Source: Terriglobia bacterium
GTDB lineage: Bacteria; Acidobacteriota; Terriglobia; Terriglobales; Acidobacteriaceae
Length of the DNA: 64,000 nucleotides
Reading direction: 5' to 3'
NCBI GenBank assembly: GCA_020072645.1
Contig: JAIQGK010000012.1
Location: 248,001 to 312,000, forward strand
Below, in pieces: positions 1 to 8,251 of the stretch; position 1 is the first letter of the stretch; every line of letters starts with the position of its first letter. Both the position numbers and the translations under genes were made by a program. The notes beneath the pieces are model-generated. The model was not told the DNA's origin. It was given only the letters and a program-made list of their open reading frames with translations, and did no database searches.

Positions 1-282
1 CTTGCGGAGAAATTCTTCCCGGACGGGCCTGGAACCAAGGTGCCTCTAGCAATAAATCTTGCTTTAATCACGGAGTCTGCTGAACAAACGACGTTGCTTG
101 CTGCAAATCTTGGCGGTGACTCAGATTCGGTAGCATCGATAGGTTCGGCAATCGCAGGGTCGCTTCGCCCGGAAACGGTCAACGAAAATTGGTACCGCGT
201 GGTTCAGTCTGTAAACGGCGAGGAACTCATTGACCTTGCGCAGGCTCTTGCCAAGCGCCGCTTGGCTGGCGCCTTCAAATAG
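1..282 (+). CDS. ADP-ribosylglycohydrolase family protein, C-terminal part
   Basis: The frame is open from the first base of the window, so the gene starts to the left of it and only about the last 93 codons are present. The visible part carries the motif GGDSDSVASIGSAIAG, the second metal-binding signature of the ADP-ribosylglycohydrolase (DraG/ARH) fold, where paired aspartates bind magnesium. Members of the family remove ADP-ribose from proteins or small molecules. The exact substrate cannot be told from this fragment. An internal GTG at 40 is not a credible start because the frame reads through it with family-like sequence. Confidence 0.75.
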   Translation, partial: LAEKFFPDGPGTKVPLAINLALITESAEQTTLLAANLGGDSDSVASIGSAIAGSLRPETVNENWYRVVQSVNGEELIDLAQALAKRRLAGAFK

Positions 283-314
283 GCGCAATTCTTTTCAGCA
301 TTTTCTTTCCAAAA

Positions 315-2333
315 TCATTTGACCGGGATCACGCCCAGCGCCTTATCCATATCTGCCACCTGAAACACGATGCCATCTTTCACCACGGTCTTTACGCGTC
401 GAATATCGCTGATGTGGGTCGCCGGATCGCCGTCGACGAGAATCACATCTGCGAGCTTGCCCGGAGCGATGGAGCCGAGTTCACCGTCACGCTTGACCAC
501 GCGTGCAGCCCCAAGAGTGGCAAGCTGGAGAACTTTCGGCGCGGGAATGCCGGCTTTTACATAAAGCTCAAGTTCGCGGTGAAGAGCAAAGCCGGCGAGG
601 GAATCAGTACCTGCCACGATTGGCACGCCGGAGTCATAGAACGCCTTAGCCATGTCGAGCATACGCTGAAAAGAATCCTGATAGCGCTGGTCCTGGCCGG
701 CAGGGACTGGCAGCCCGCCATAGAGAAAGCCACGCCGCACCTGCGCCGGCATGGAATCTGCCACGGCGGCGTAGCCTTGCGCCATTTTGCCGGGACGATC
801 ATCAATCATGCTCTCAAAGATGCTGAGCGTGGGATCAAGAACGATCTTGTGCTCTTTCAAAAGCTGAATGAAGTCCTGTACCTGCTCTGATTTTGGATCG
901 ATCTCAGCGCCGTGAGCGGCGACCTCAGTAAAGCGGGCCGGGGTGCGAGTGTCTTTTAGCTGTGGCATGAAGTTCAGGAAGATGAAATTCATGTGCTGAA
1001 TTTCGTCTACGCCATCACGCACGAACTGCTCCGCATTTATTCCTGAAGGAACGTGTCCGCTCACGCGCATGCCGTGGGCATGCGCCATCTCAACAATTTT
1101 GGGCAAGAGCTCAGGCTTGAGCGAGCTATAGACCTTGATCTGGATATAGCCGAGCTTGGCATAGTTATCGATTGCGGCTTTGGCTTCTTCTTCAGTATCG
1201 GCAAAAACTTTGGTTGGCCCCTGATAGGGGCCGCGACCATCAATGAATCCGGCCATTACGATACGCGGGCCGATTTCTGTCCCGGCATCGAAGCGGCTGC
1301 GCGTCTGTATGAGGAAATCAGTATCGTTGGCCAGGTCGCGGACAGAAGTTACGCCACAAGCCATGTGCAGAAGGCCATCACCGGGTGCGACGTGAACATG
1401 CATATCCCAAAGGCCGGGCATCAGGGTTTTGCCGGTGGCGTCAATGGTCTCAGCGTTTTTCGGAAGCGGCACCTGGCCGTCAGCGCCGACAGCAGTGATC
1501 TTATTGCCCGTGATGACCACAGTGCGATTCGGCAGCATTTGTGCTGATTCGGAATCGAACAGGTTGGCGTGCACGAAGACCAGAGGACTTGTTGGTTTGT
1601 GGGCAAGAGTCTGCGCCAGCTTCTTTGAGCGCTCATTGTCAAATTTGTCCTGCTCTTTAAGCAGATCGGCAGCGGCGCTTTCCCAGCCTTCTGGAATCAC
1701 GGAATTCCAGGAGGAGACAAAAGCGAAAAACTTTCCGTCCTGTTCCAGCCAGAGTGGGACGGGAGAGAACCCAAGGCCGCTGATGGCGTATTGAGCGACG
1801 GTACGCGACTGGCCATTGGCGTTGATCTTGAGATCGCCGCGCTTCTCAATGGAGGCCTCGCCTTCAGGAAGCAGAGGTAGTCTGTGTCCTGGAGCGGCGA
1901 GCAGCACCTGCGCCAACAGGCCTGTTTCTTCAGTGGCGCCGGAAATGCTGGCATAAAACGCTTTTCCGTTTGTGCTTTTGTGTCCTTCTTCAGACCGGTT
2001 CTTCCAGCTTGCGACGCCTTGCTTGAAGGAGAAACGCTCATCGACAGGCGCTTTGAGGTAGTCAACGCCGGTGATTTCAATTTCAAGCGGAATACCATCT
2101 TTGCCGATGCGAATCTTTTCATTGACGTTGGGCCCGCGGCCGCGATCGTTGAATTCAAAATGGACTTGCAGGCTGCCGTCAGGATTACGCGTGGAACTTT
2201 CATACCCGGCTTTGTTGCCCGAAAGAATAAACGTGTATCGAGCGGACTTTGCCGCTTCAGATGACGGAACCGCAGTGGTCTGAGATTGAGCGAGGGCAGC
2301 AAATATGGGGAAGAGAAGAAGGAATTTTTTCAT
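315..2333 (-). CDS. Secreted amidohydrolase with extra N-terminal domain
   Basis: Encodes 672 residues. Residues 1-17 form a signal peptide ending near AQS. Residues about 25-245 form a beta-rich N-terminal domain I do not recognise. From about 250 on it is a metal-dependent amidohydrolase: GLWDMHVHV at 307-315 supplies the HxH metal ligands (H312, H314), followed by SGHVPSG, EIQHMNF and AGTDSLAG motifs and a C-terminal GSIAPGKLADVILVDG strand, as in imidazolonepropionase-like or cyclic-dipeptide hydrolases. It probably works in the periplasm or outside the cell on a C-N bond. A second, shorter secreted amidohydrolase lies at 60420-61715. The substrate is unknown. Confidence 0.85.
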   Translation of the reverse strand: MKKFLLLFPIFAALAQSQTTAVPSSEAAKSARYTFILSGNKAGYESSTRNPDGSLQVHFEFNDRGRGPNVNEKIRIGKDGIPLEIEITGVDYLKAPVDERFSFKQGVASWKNRSEEGHKSTNGKAFYASISGATEETGLLAQVLLAAPGHRLPLLPEGEASIEKRGDLKINANGQSRTVAQYAISGLGFSPVPLWLEQDGKFFAFVSSWNSVIPEGWESAAADLLKEQDKFDNERSKKLAQTLAHKPTSPLVFVHANLFDSESAQMLPNRTVVITGNKITAVGADGQVPLPKNAETIDATGKTLMPGLWDMHVHVAPGDGLLHMACGVTSVRDLANDTDFLIQTRSRFDAGTEIGPRIVMAGFIDGRGPYQGPTKVFADTEEEAKAAIDNYAKLGYIQIKVYSSLKPELLPKIVEMAHAHGMRVSGHVPSGINAEQFVRDGVDEIQHMNFIFLNFMPQLKDTRTPARFTEVAAHGAEIDPKSEQVQDFIQLLKEHKIVLDPTLSIFESMIDDRPGKMAQGYAAVADSMPAQVRRGFLYGGLPVPAGQDQRYQDSFQRMLDMAKAFYDSGVPIVAGTDSLAGFALHRELELYVKAGIPAPKVLQLATLGAARVVKRDGELGSIAPGKLADVILVDGDPATHISDIRRVKTVVKDGIVFQVADMDKALGVIPVK

Positions 2334-2417
2334 AAGAAGGTCCTAGTTCAGCTAAAACCTGGTTCAGCTAAGGATTGTAATTCGGCACACTATTGGGCAG
2401 TAGTTGGACGTACCAGA

Positions 2418-2603
2418 TCAGTCTTCCGGTAGCTCGGCAACGGCCGCACCGCTGCGATTGGATGGCCGCGGCTTTTTGGGGGCAGTGACGTAGGCGTAAG
2501 GATCGACGGGAGGCGGATCAGGTTCCTTACGAGCGCGTTGGGGAAGCCAGCCGGTCAGTCGACGCAAAAGTTTACGAAGCCGGGAATGTTTTGACTGCGG
2601 CAT
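2418..2603 (-). CDS. Small basic hypothetical protein
   Basis: A short protein of about 61 residues if translated from the ATG giving MPQSKHSR; a longer reading from 2636 adds 11 residues. The N-terminal half is strongly basic (RKLLRRL, PQRARK), and the C-terminal half is proline-rich, ending in ELPED. There are no membrane segments or known motifs. It sits alone between the amidohydrolase and tldD. I do not recognise a family. The biased composition and tidy start make it plausible, but expression is not shown by the sequence. Confidence 0.45.
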   Translation of the reverse strand: MPQSKHSRLRKLLRRLTGWLPQRARKEPDPPPVDPYAYVTAPKKPRPSNRSGAAVAELPED

Positions 2604-2822
2604 AAAGGCAGCTCCTGCCCCAAAAAATCGTATCACGAGAGCCGAAATGGGAACTAAGTATCTAAATTATGGGACTAACTGTGTTTAAAGCAGGCGATTT
2701 TTGACTTTCCGCCTATTTTTGCCAAGGGCCGTTACTCTTACTATCGACAGAGGGGAAAAGTGCGACAATAGGAGTTAAGAACTGGTCCTTTTCTGGCTTC
2801 CGGGGCATCCAATAAGAGAGCA

Positions 2823-4253
2823 ATGACACAAAATCAAAATCTTTTCTTTCAGAAATTTGGCATTACTCCAAACGATCTACAGCGCTACCTGGGCGAGGCG
2901 CTTTCCGCCGGGGGCGATTATGCCGATTTGTACTTTGAATACCTAACATCCACTTCCATCAGCGTGGATGAGTCGATCGTGAAATCCGCATCGCAGGGGA
3001 TTTCCGCCGGCTGCGGTGTGCGCGTATTGGCCGGCGAGCGCACGGGCTATGCCTATACAGACGATCTTGCCCCGGAAAAAATTCTGCGCGCGGCACGGAC
3101 TGCGGCGCTGATTGCGCGCGGACCGGCCAAGAGTCCTATTGAAGGATTTAAGGAGAATTTGAATCACCAGCTATATCCCGTCGCTTCACCTTCTGCCGAT
3201 GCGGACATTGCAGCGAAGCTGGAGCTGGTGATGCGAGCGGACCGCGCCGCGCGAGCTTATGATCCGCGCGTGGTGCAAGTGCGGGCCGGTTATTTTGATG
3301 AGATGCGCCAGATCCTGGTGATTGGCTCAGACGGGACTTTTGCCACTGATCTACAGCCGATGGCGCGGTTCACCGTGAACACGATTGCCAAGTCTGGCGA
3401 GAATTCCGCCAAAGGCGCAGCCGGTGGTGGCGGACGTGTAGGCATTGATTTCTTCCTGACCGACAAGACCCCAGAGCACTTTGCGAAGGATGCCGCGCGG
3501 CAGGCCATTATTCAGTTGGGCGCGGTTGAAGCTCCTGCGGGTGAGATGGAAGTTGTGCTGGGACCGGGCTGGCCGGGAATCCTGCTGCATGAAGCCATTG
3601 GTCACGGACTGGAAGCGGATTTCAATCGCAAAGGGACATCGGCTTTTTCCGGCATGGTGGGCAAGCGAGTTGCGTCAGACAAATGCACAGTCGTCGATAA
3701 CGGCACGCTGCCTTCGCGACGCGGATCAATCAACGTGGATGATGAGGGGTCGCCGACGCAGAACACCGTGTTGATCGAAAAAGGAATTCTGAAAGGCTAC
3801 CTGAGCGACAAGCTTTCCGCGAAGCTGATGGGAATGCCAGACACCGGCAATGGACGCCGTGAAAGTTACGCGCATATTCCCATGCCGCGCATGACCAATA
3901 CTTACATGCTGGCGGGCGATGATTCTCCGGAAGACATTATTCGATCTGTAAAGCGCGGCGTTTACGCGGTGAACTTTGGCGGCGGCCAGGTGGACATTAC
4001 CAACGGCAAATTTGTCTTTTCCGCGTCTGAAGCTTACATGATTGAGAACGGTCACGTAACCGCGCCGTTGAAAAACTGCACGCTGATTGGCAACGGCCCG
4101 GATGCACTGACGAAAGTCTCAATGGTGGGCAACGATCTTGAGCTTGACGAAGGTGTTGGCACTTGCGGCAAGGATGGACAGTCCGTGCCCGTGGGCGTGG
4201 GCATCCCCACGCTGAAGCTGGACAGCATGACCGTGGGCGGCACCGCAAGATAA
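2823..4253 (+). CDS. tldD: Metalloprotease TldD
   Basis: A 476-residue protein of the TldD/PmbA family. The zinc motif HEAIGHGLEAD begins at H256, with H261 the second ligand; this HExxxH helix is the hallmark of the catalytic TldD subunit. TldD and TldE form a heterodimer that degrades unfolded peptides and, in enterobacteria, matures microcin B17 and degrades the CcdA antitoxin. The stop codon overlaps the next start (TAATG), so the two subunits are translationally coupled. Family length and the order tldD then tldE are as expected. There is a graspetide cluster 33 kb away, but nothing in the sequence ties this protease to it. Confidence 0.95.
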   Translation: MTQNQNLFFQKFGITPNDLQRYLGEALSAGGDYADLYFEYLTSTSISVDESIVKSASQGISAGCGVRVLAGERTGYAYTDDLAPEKILRAARTAALIARGPAKSPIEGFKENLNHQLYPVASPSADADIAAKLELVMRADRAARAYDPRVVQVRAGYFDEMRQILVIGSDGTFATDLQPMARFTVNTIAKSGENSAKGAAGGGGRVGIDFFLTDKTPEHFAKDAARQAIIQLGAVEAPAGEMEVVLGPGWPGILLHEAIGHGLEADFNRKGTSAFSGMVGKRVASDKCTVVDNGTLPSRRGSINVDDEGSPTQNTVLIEKGILKGYLSDKLSAKLMGMPDTGNGRRESYAHIPMPRMTNTYMLAGDDSPEDIIRSVKRGVYAVNFGGGQVDITNGKFVFSASEAYMIENGHVTAPLKNCTLIGNGPDALTKVSMVGNDLELDEGVGTCGKDGQSVPVGVGIPTLKLDSMTVGGTAR

Positions 4254-5635
4254 TGGCAACCAATACGCAAACAATCACTGAAGTTGACGCAGAGCTGCGT
4301 GATCTGGCGGTCAGCGTGGTCTCACGCGCCATCAAGGCTGGAGCAACCGCGGCTGACGCTGTGGTCCGGGAAAGCTCGGAGTTCTCCACGGTGGTGCGCA
4401 TGGGCGAAGTTGAGACTCTGAAAGAATCAGGATCGCGCGCCATTGGGCTGCGGACGTTTCTTGGACATCGCACGGCGAGCACCTATTCCAGTGACTTCTC
4501 TAAAGACGGAATCCAGCGGCTGATCAACGGAGCGCTTGAGCTGGCGCGCGTAACTTCTGAAGATATTTACGCGGGGATTCCGGAGCCGGACCAGCTTGGC
4601 TCTGTGCCGGGCGATCTCCAGCTTTATTACGACGATGTTTATTCTCTTCCGCCTGAGCAGCGCATTGACTACGCGCGACGGGCCGAACGCGCAGCGCTGG
4701 AAGCCGATCCGCGAATGAAAAATTCTGATGGCGGCACCTTTGATGCTGCCATTGGTCACAAGGTGCTGGCCAACTCGCATGGCTTTGTGGGCGAATTTCG
4801 CCGGTCGTATTGCTCTGTTTCTGCCGCGCCGATTGCGCAGGATGAAAACGGCAACATGCAGCGCGATTCCTGGTACTCGTTGGCCCGCACGCTGGCAAAG
4901 CTGGAATCTCCTGAATCCGTGGGACGTGAAGCGGCGCGCCGCACTTTGCGCCGGCTGGGCTCGCGCAAGATTGCTTCCACGCAGGTCCCAATCGTGCTTG
5001 ATCCCATGGTTGCGGAATCGATTCTGGATAACATTTTTGACGCGGTTGATGGCTCGGCGGTTTATCGGCAATCGTCGTTCCTGGCCGGCAAACTGGGAGA
5101 GCAGGTAGCGGCCAGCAACATTACGGTCGTTGACGATGGCACAATGCCTGGCGGATTCGGCACTGAACCTTTTGACGGCGAAGGCGTACCCACACGGCGA
5201 ACCGTGGTCATCGAAAATGGCGTGCTCAAGTCTTACCTGCTGAATACTTACACGGCGAAAAAATTGGGGATGAAGACTACCGGCAACGCTTCGCGCGGGT
5301 TGGCGGCAACGCCGGGGATCGGCAGTGGAAATTTTTATCTGCAAAAAGGTGATCGCACGCCGCAGCAGATTATCGGGAACATTAAGCAGGGACTGTATGT
5401 GTTCCAGTTTCTCGGCTTTGGCGTGAACATGGTTACCGGCGATTTTTCCCGCGGCGTGAGCGGCCTGTGGATTGAAAACGGCGAGCTTACTTATCCGGTG
5501 GAAGAGGTCACTATTGCCGGGAATCTTAAGGACATGCTGAATAACATCTCTGAGATTGGCAATGACCTGGAATTTCGGGGCTCGACCGCCGCGCCCACGC
5601 TGCGGATTGACGGCATGACCATCGCGGGAGAATAG
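4253..5635 (+). CDS. pmbA: TldE/PmbA family protein
   Basis: A 460-residue TldE (PmbA) homologue, the partner of the TldD subunit just upstream. It shares the family fold (an N-terminal segment with VVRESSEFSTVVR and a C-terminal region with GFGVNMVTGDFSRGVSG) but lacks the HExxxH zinc motif, as expected of TldE. The start was set at the ATG at 4253, which overlaps the tldD stop; a longer in-frame reading from 4163 would lie inside tldD and has no family-like sequence. Together the pair forms a cytosolic peptidase. Confidence 0.93.
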   Translation: MATNTQTITEVDAELRDLAVSVVSRAIKAGATAADAVVRESSEFSTVVRMGEVETLKESGSRAIGLRTFLGHRTASTYSSDFSKDGIQRLINGALELARVTSEDIYAGIPEPDQLGSVPGDLQLYYDDVYSLPPEQRIDYARRAERAALEADPRMKNSDGGTFDAAIGHKVLANSHGFVGEFRRSYCSVSAAPIAQDENGNMQRDSWYSLARTLAKLESPESVGREAARRTLRRLGSRKIASTQVPIVLDPMVAESILDNIFDAVDGSAVYRQSSFLAGKLGEQVAASNITVVDDGTMPGGFGTEPFDGEGVPTRRTVVIENGVLKSYLLNTYTAKKLGMKTTGNASRGLAATPGIGSGNFYLQKGDRTPQQIIGNIKQGLYVFQFLGFGVNMVTGDFSRGVSGLWIENGELTYPVEEVTIAGNLKDMLNNISEIGNDLEFRGSTAAPTLRIDGMTIAGE

Positions 5636-5650
5636 ATTAGAATTTCCGCC

Positions 5651-6166
5651 ATGGGCGATTCCGAAAACGAGCCGGTATTTTCTCCTCCCGCCGAACAGAG
5701 CGAAAAACGCAACTGGATTCCGATGGTGGCTGGGGTAGTGTTTGTGCTGGTGCTGATCATTGGCGTGGTCCTGCTTACGCGCGCGGGAAAGCCTGCAAAC
5801 ACTTCGTCCGGCGATCCTAATCTAGCGAAGCTGCAGGTTTCCGGACTGCATATGGCCACGGCGGAAAACTTTGCCGGCGGATCGGTGACTTACATCGAAG
5901 GCAAGATTGCCAACGGCACCGATCGCAAAGTTACCGGCGCGAGCGTGCAGGTGATCTTCAAGAATTCTCTGGGTGAAATCGCGCAAAAAGATACGCTCCC
6001 TGTAACTGTCCTGCTGCCCAATGTTCCTTACGTCGATTACGGATTGATCGACCGCGCGCCGCTTGCACCGGGCCAGACACGCGATTTCCGCCTTACGCTG
6101 GAGCACGTAACCACCGACTGGGACGGCCAGGTGCCCACGGTGAAAGTCGTGACGATTGCTTACTAG
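5651..6166 (+). CDS. Membrane-anchored conserved hypothetical protein
   Basis: A 171-residue protein with one transmembrane helix near residues 22-43 (MVAGVVFVLVLIIGVVLL), a short cytoplasmic N-terminus and a beta-sandwich-like extracytoplasmic domain. The domain pattern, with YIEGKIANGTDRKVTGASVQ, resembles FxLYD/DUF2393-type domains found in bacterial envelope proteins; that assignment is by eye and tentative. It starts 15 bases after the tldE stop and may be cotranscribed with it. Its function is unknown. Confidence 0.75.
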   Translation: MGDSENEPVFSPPAEQSEKRNWIPMVAGVVFVLVLIIGVVLLTRAGKPANTSSGDPNLAKLQVSGLHMATAENFAGGSVTYIEGKIANGTDRKVTGASVQVIFKNSLGEIAQKDTLPVTVLLPNVPYVDYGLIDRAPLAPGQTRDFRLTLEHVTTDWDGQVPTVKVVTIAY

Positions 6167-6483
6167 CAGTTGGCAATTAGCAATTAGTAATTAGCCAAAG
6201 CAACTGCAAAGCCTTAACGCAGATTTCACGGATTTTCAGAACTATTTACCACTGATTCTCACTGAGAACACTGATCAGAAAACCTCTGGCATCGGGTGAC
6301 AAACCTTACCACGGATGAACACCGATTTCACGGATCGATTCATTGCTTAAAAATCAAATTCCGCCAATCCGAAAGATCCGTGTTAATCAGTGTCATCAGC
6401 GTTCATCAGCGGTAAGGTTTGGCTTTTGCCAATTGCTAACTGCTAGCTGCTAACTGCCAACGTCGCCGCAGTCATGCTTTAGA
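6167..6483. repeat. Intergenic stretch filled with dispersed repeats
   Basis: About 317 bases without a gene. The left end (6168-6197) and the right end (6427-6461) carry the same short repeat (core GCAGTTGGCAATTAGCAATTAG) in opposite orientation. Between them are several copies of a second repeat resembling ACCACGGATGAACACCGAT / AACACTGATTACACTGATC, again partly inverted. The same two elements recur at 20579-20870 and 21980-22200. They look like non-coding dispersed repeats of this genome. I see no gene, and no clear promoter for selD. Confidence 0.6.
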
Positions 6484-6492
6484 ATGTCCATG

Positions 6493-7437
6493 ATGGCAGA
6501 ACTCAAAACAATCCGGCTCACGGAGCAGGTAAAAGCTGCGGGTTGAGCAAGCAAGCTGAGTCCGGCGGCGCTGGACGCGGTGCTTGGGAAATTAGCCCGG
6601 CAAAATGATCCCAATGTGCTCGTTGGCTTTGACACAGCCGACGACGCCGGAGTGTACAAAATTTCCGCCATGGGCGGACGCCCCTTGTCCGCGCTGGCCA
6701 TCGTCTGCTTTCCCGATAAAGGCGATCTCGACGTGCTGGGGCAAATTCTTGCCGGCGGCCTTTCCAAGATGATGGAAGCCGGATGCGTCGTGATCGGCGG
6801 TCACAGCGTACGCGATCCTGAAATCAAGTTTGGCTACTCGGTCACCGGCATGGTCGATCCGCAAAGAGTCTGGGCCAACTCCAACGCGCAGATCCTGGAC
6901 GCGCTCATCCTCACCAAGGGCCTGGGGACGGGCGTGATATCCACGGCCATCAAGCGCGGTGAGGCAAAACAGGCGTGGATTGATTCCGCCACGCAATCCA
7001 TGACCACGCTGAATGCCCGCGCCGCTGAAGTTGCCGCGTCCGGCAAGTTCACGGTGCACGCTGCCACGGACATTACCGGCTTCGGCCTCATCGGCCATGC
7101 GCGGGAGATGGCCGCAGGCAGCGGCGTTTCCGTGCGCATCAACTCCGCCAACGTTCCTCTGCTGGCCGGGGCCATGGACTGCGTGCGCGCCGGCTTCATC
7201 CCCGGAGGCCTCAACAATAACCGCGACTTCGCGGAATGCCTGGTCAGCTATGGTGAGAGCGTCCCGGCAGAAATCCGGACCATTCTTTTCGATCCCCAGA
7301 CCGCCGGCGGGTTGTTGCTCTCCGTTGCCCGCGCCGATACCGCCGCCCTGCTCGATGCTCTAAAGACCGCTGGCGTGCCCGCGGTGGAGATTGGCGAAGT
7401 GCTTCCGCCAGGGAAGCCGTTGATTCAGGTGGTGTGA
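6493..7437 (+). CDS. selD: Selenide, water dikinase (selenocysteine-containing)
   Basis: SelD makes selenophosphate from selenide and ATP, the selenium donor for tRNA-Sec and for selenouridine in tRNA. The frame contains an in-frame TGA at 6544-6546 exactly at the active-site position: the context reads AAG-U-ASKLSP, matching the GxGCxxKxxP active-site loop of SelD, with the catalytic lysine three residues later (K21). Downstream motifs include DTADDAGVY, GGHSVRDPEIKFGYSVTG, DITGFGLIGHA and FDPQTAGGLLLSV. Read with Sec at codon 18 the protein has about 314 residues, close to family length. ATGs at 6484, 6490 and 6493 are all in frame; I chose the last, with no clear ribosome site to decide. 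A standard gene finder would truncate it to 6580. Confidence 0.92.
6544..6581 (+). promoter_or_regulatory. In-frame UGA (Sec) with bacterial SECIS-like hairpin in selD
   Basis: TGA at 6544-6546 is followed by a hairpin whose core pairs TCCGGC (6561-6566) with GCTGGA (6570-6575) around a GGC loop, extended by G6560-C6576 and, after one mismatch, by four more pairs down to about 6555/6581. The apical loop lies about 21 bases after the UGA, the placement expected of bacterial SECIS elements read by SelB. This supports selenocysteine insertion rather than a nonsense mutation. The pairing was done by eye, not by energy calculation. Confidence 0.75.
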
Positions 7438-7596
7438 ACTCGCGTTGGCGTCAGCCACCCGCTCAAGTTTCACAGGGCTGATTTTACCAATGTTCGTTTT
7501 TCGGTAAACCCTACAACTTGAGAACGAGGCAGCCAGCCATGCCAGAAACGCTGTACACTCAACCCCTAGCCGCCACTTGCGGCAAGGAGATACTAG

Positions 7597-7749
7597 GTGA
7601 AAATCACACGCCTGCTCGTAGTCTTCTTTATTCTGTTCGGATCGGCTATGCCGCTCACTCACGCCGTAAACCAGCCAGTCCGTGCCGCCAAGCTGTCGCC
7701 GGCCCTCGACTGCTGTTCAGTCTGTCCGCCGCTTTGTCCGCCACAATAA
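7597..7749 (+). CDS. Tiny secreted cysteine-rich peptide
   Basis: A 50-residue product starting at a GTG (7597) with a good ribosome site AAGGAG at 7584-7589, eight bases upstream. Residues 1-24 form a clean signal peptide (KITRLLVVFFILFGSAMPL then THA). The mature part is about 26 residues and ends in CCSVCPPLCPPQ, four cysteines within nine residues. Such a cluster suggests metal binding or disulfides. It lies upstream of a copper/silver efflux operon that has its own Cys/Met-rich secreted protein, so metal binding is a reasonable guess. I know no family for it. Confidence 0.5.
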   Translation: MKITRLLVVFFILFGSAMPLTHAVNQPVRAAKLSPALDCCSVCPPLCPPQ

Positions 7750-7770
7750 AGATCGCCGCGCCAATATAAA

Positions 7771-7890
7771 TCTGCTCTGCGTTCCCGCGCTGATGCCGCC
7801 GCTCTGCTCGATGCTCTCAAGAGTGCCAGCGTGCCCGCGGCGGATCGTGAAGTGCTGCCGCCAGGAAAGCCGTTGATTCAGGTGGTGTAA
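7771..7890 (+). pseudogene. Degenerate duplicate of the selD 3' end (copy A)
   Basis: This stretch aligns with the last 120 or so bases of selD: both contain CTGCTCGATGCTCT and AAGCCGTTGATTCAGGTGGT and end in a stop codon at the same place. Relative to selD there are scattered substitutions and one 3-base deletion near 7846. Read in the selD frame it gives LLDALKSASVPA...EVLPPGKPLIQVV. It has no start of its own and cannot make a functional enzyme. A second, longer copy lies at 16571-16783. Confidence 0.8.
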
Positions 7891-8247
7891 CGACTAACGA
7901 TGCTCGTGTGGCACAGCCCCGGGGTCCCCGATAAGCCTGCTTTTGGCTTGGTGGGGTGGAGGTGCTCTCGGCTGTGAGTTTTGGGTTTTTCCGATCATCG
8001 GCCATCACAGAAGCTACGCGGCGGAAAATCGTCGCGCCTCAATCTGTCATCCTGAAGAGCAGCCGATTCTGCCGCGAAATGAAGGACCAGCAGTATTGCG
8101 CCGCTATTGTAGGAAAAAGACTGGTTCCTGTCCTTCATGGATCGTAGTAAACTTCAGCAGACACACTGCTTGCTCGCGCACGGCTTCATACCTTCATATA
8201 TGGCAGGGTCCGGCCTTATCCGCTCGAAAATTACGGCTTAGGAGATC
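7891..8247. repeat. Intergenic stretch with 70-bp dispersed repeat (R1, plus orientation)
   Basis: The gene-free stretch carries a repeat at 7905-7976, from CGTGTGGCACAGCCCCGGGG to GTGCTCTCGGCTGTG. The reverse complement occurs at 20881-20949 with high similarity, and a short internally deleted version at 25317-25344. After it comes a segment around 8040-8100 (TCTGTCATCCTGAAGAGCAG) that resembles another common intergenic repeat type, though I see no second copy here. No gene or RNA is apparent in the remainder before the ribosome site of the next gene. Confidence 0.6.
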
Positions 8248-8251
8248 ATGA

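Noticed and set aside
2823-5635. TldD/TldE as the protease of the graspetide cluster
   Set aside because: TldD/E mature some peptides in other bacteria, but the pair is 31 kb away and part of the general gene set, so there is no evidence of a link.
6450-6767. Minus-strand frame across the start of selD
   Set aside because: It is antisense to the family-conserved SelD active-site region; the plus strand explains the sequence.
7518-7769. An 83-codon frame overlapping the tiny Cys-rich peptide in another frame
   Set aside because: It has no ribosome site at its start, reads into the broken selD piece, and its composition is not protein-like. The 7597-7749 frame has the ribosome site and signal peptide.
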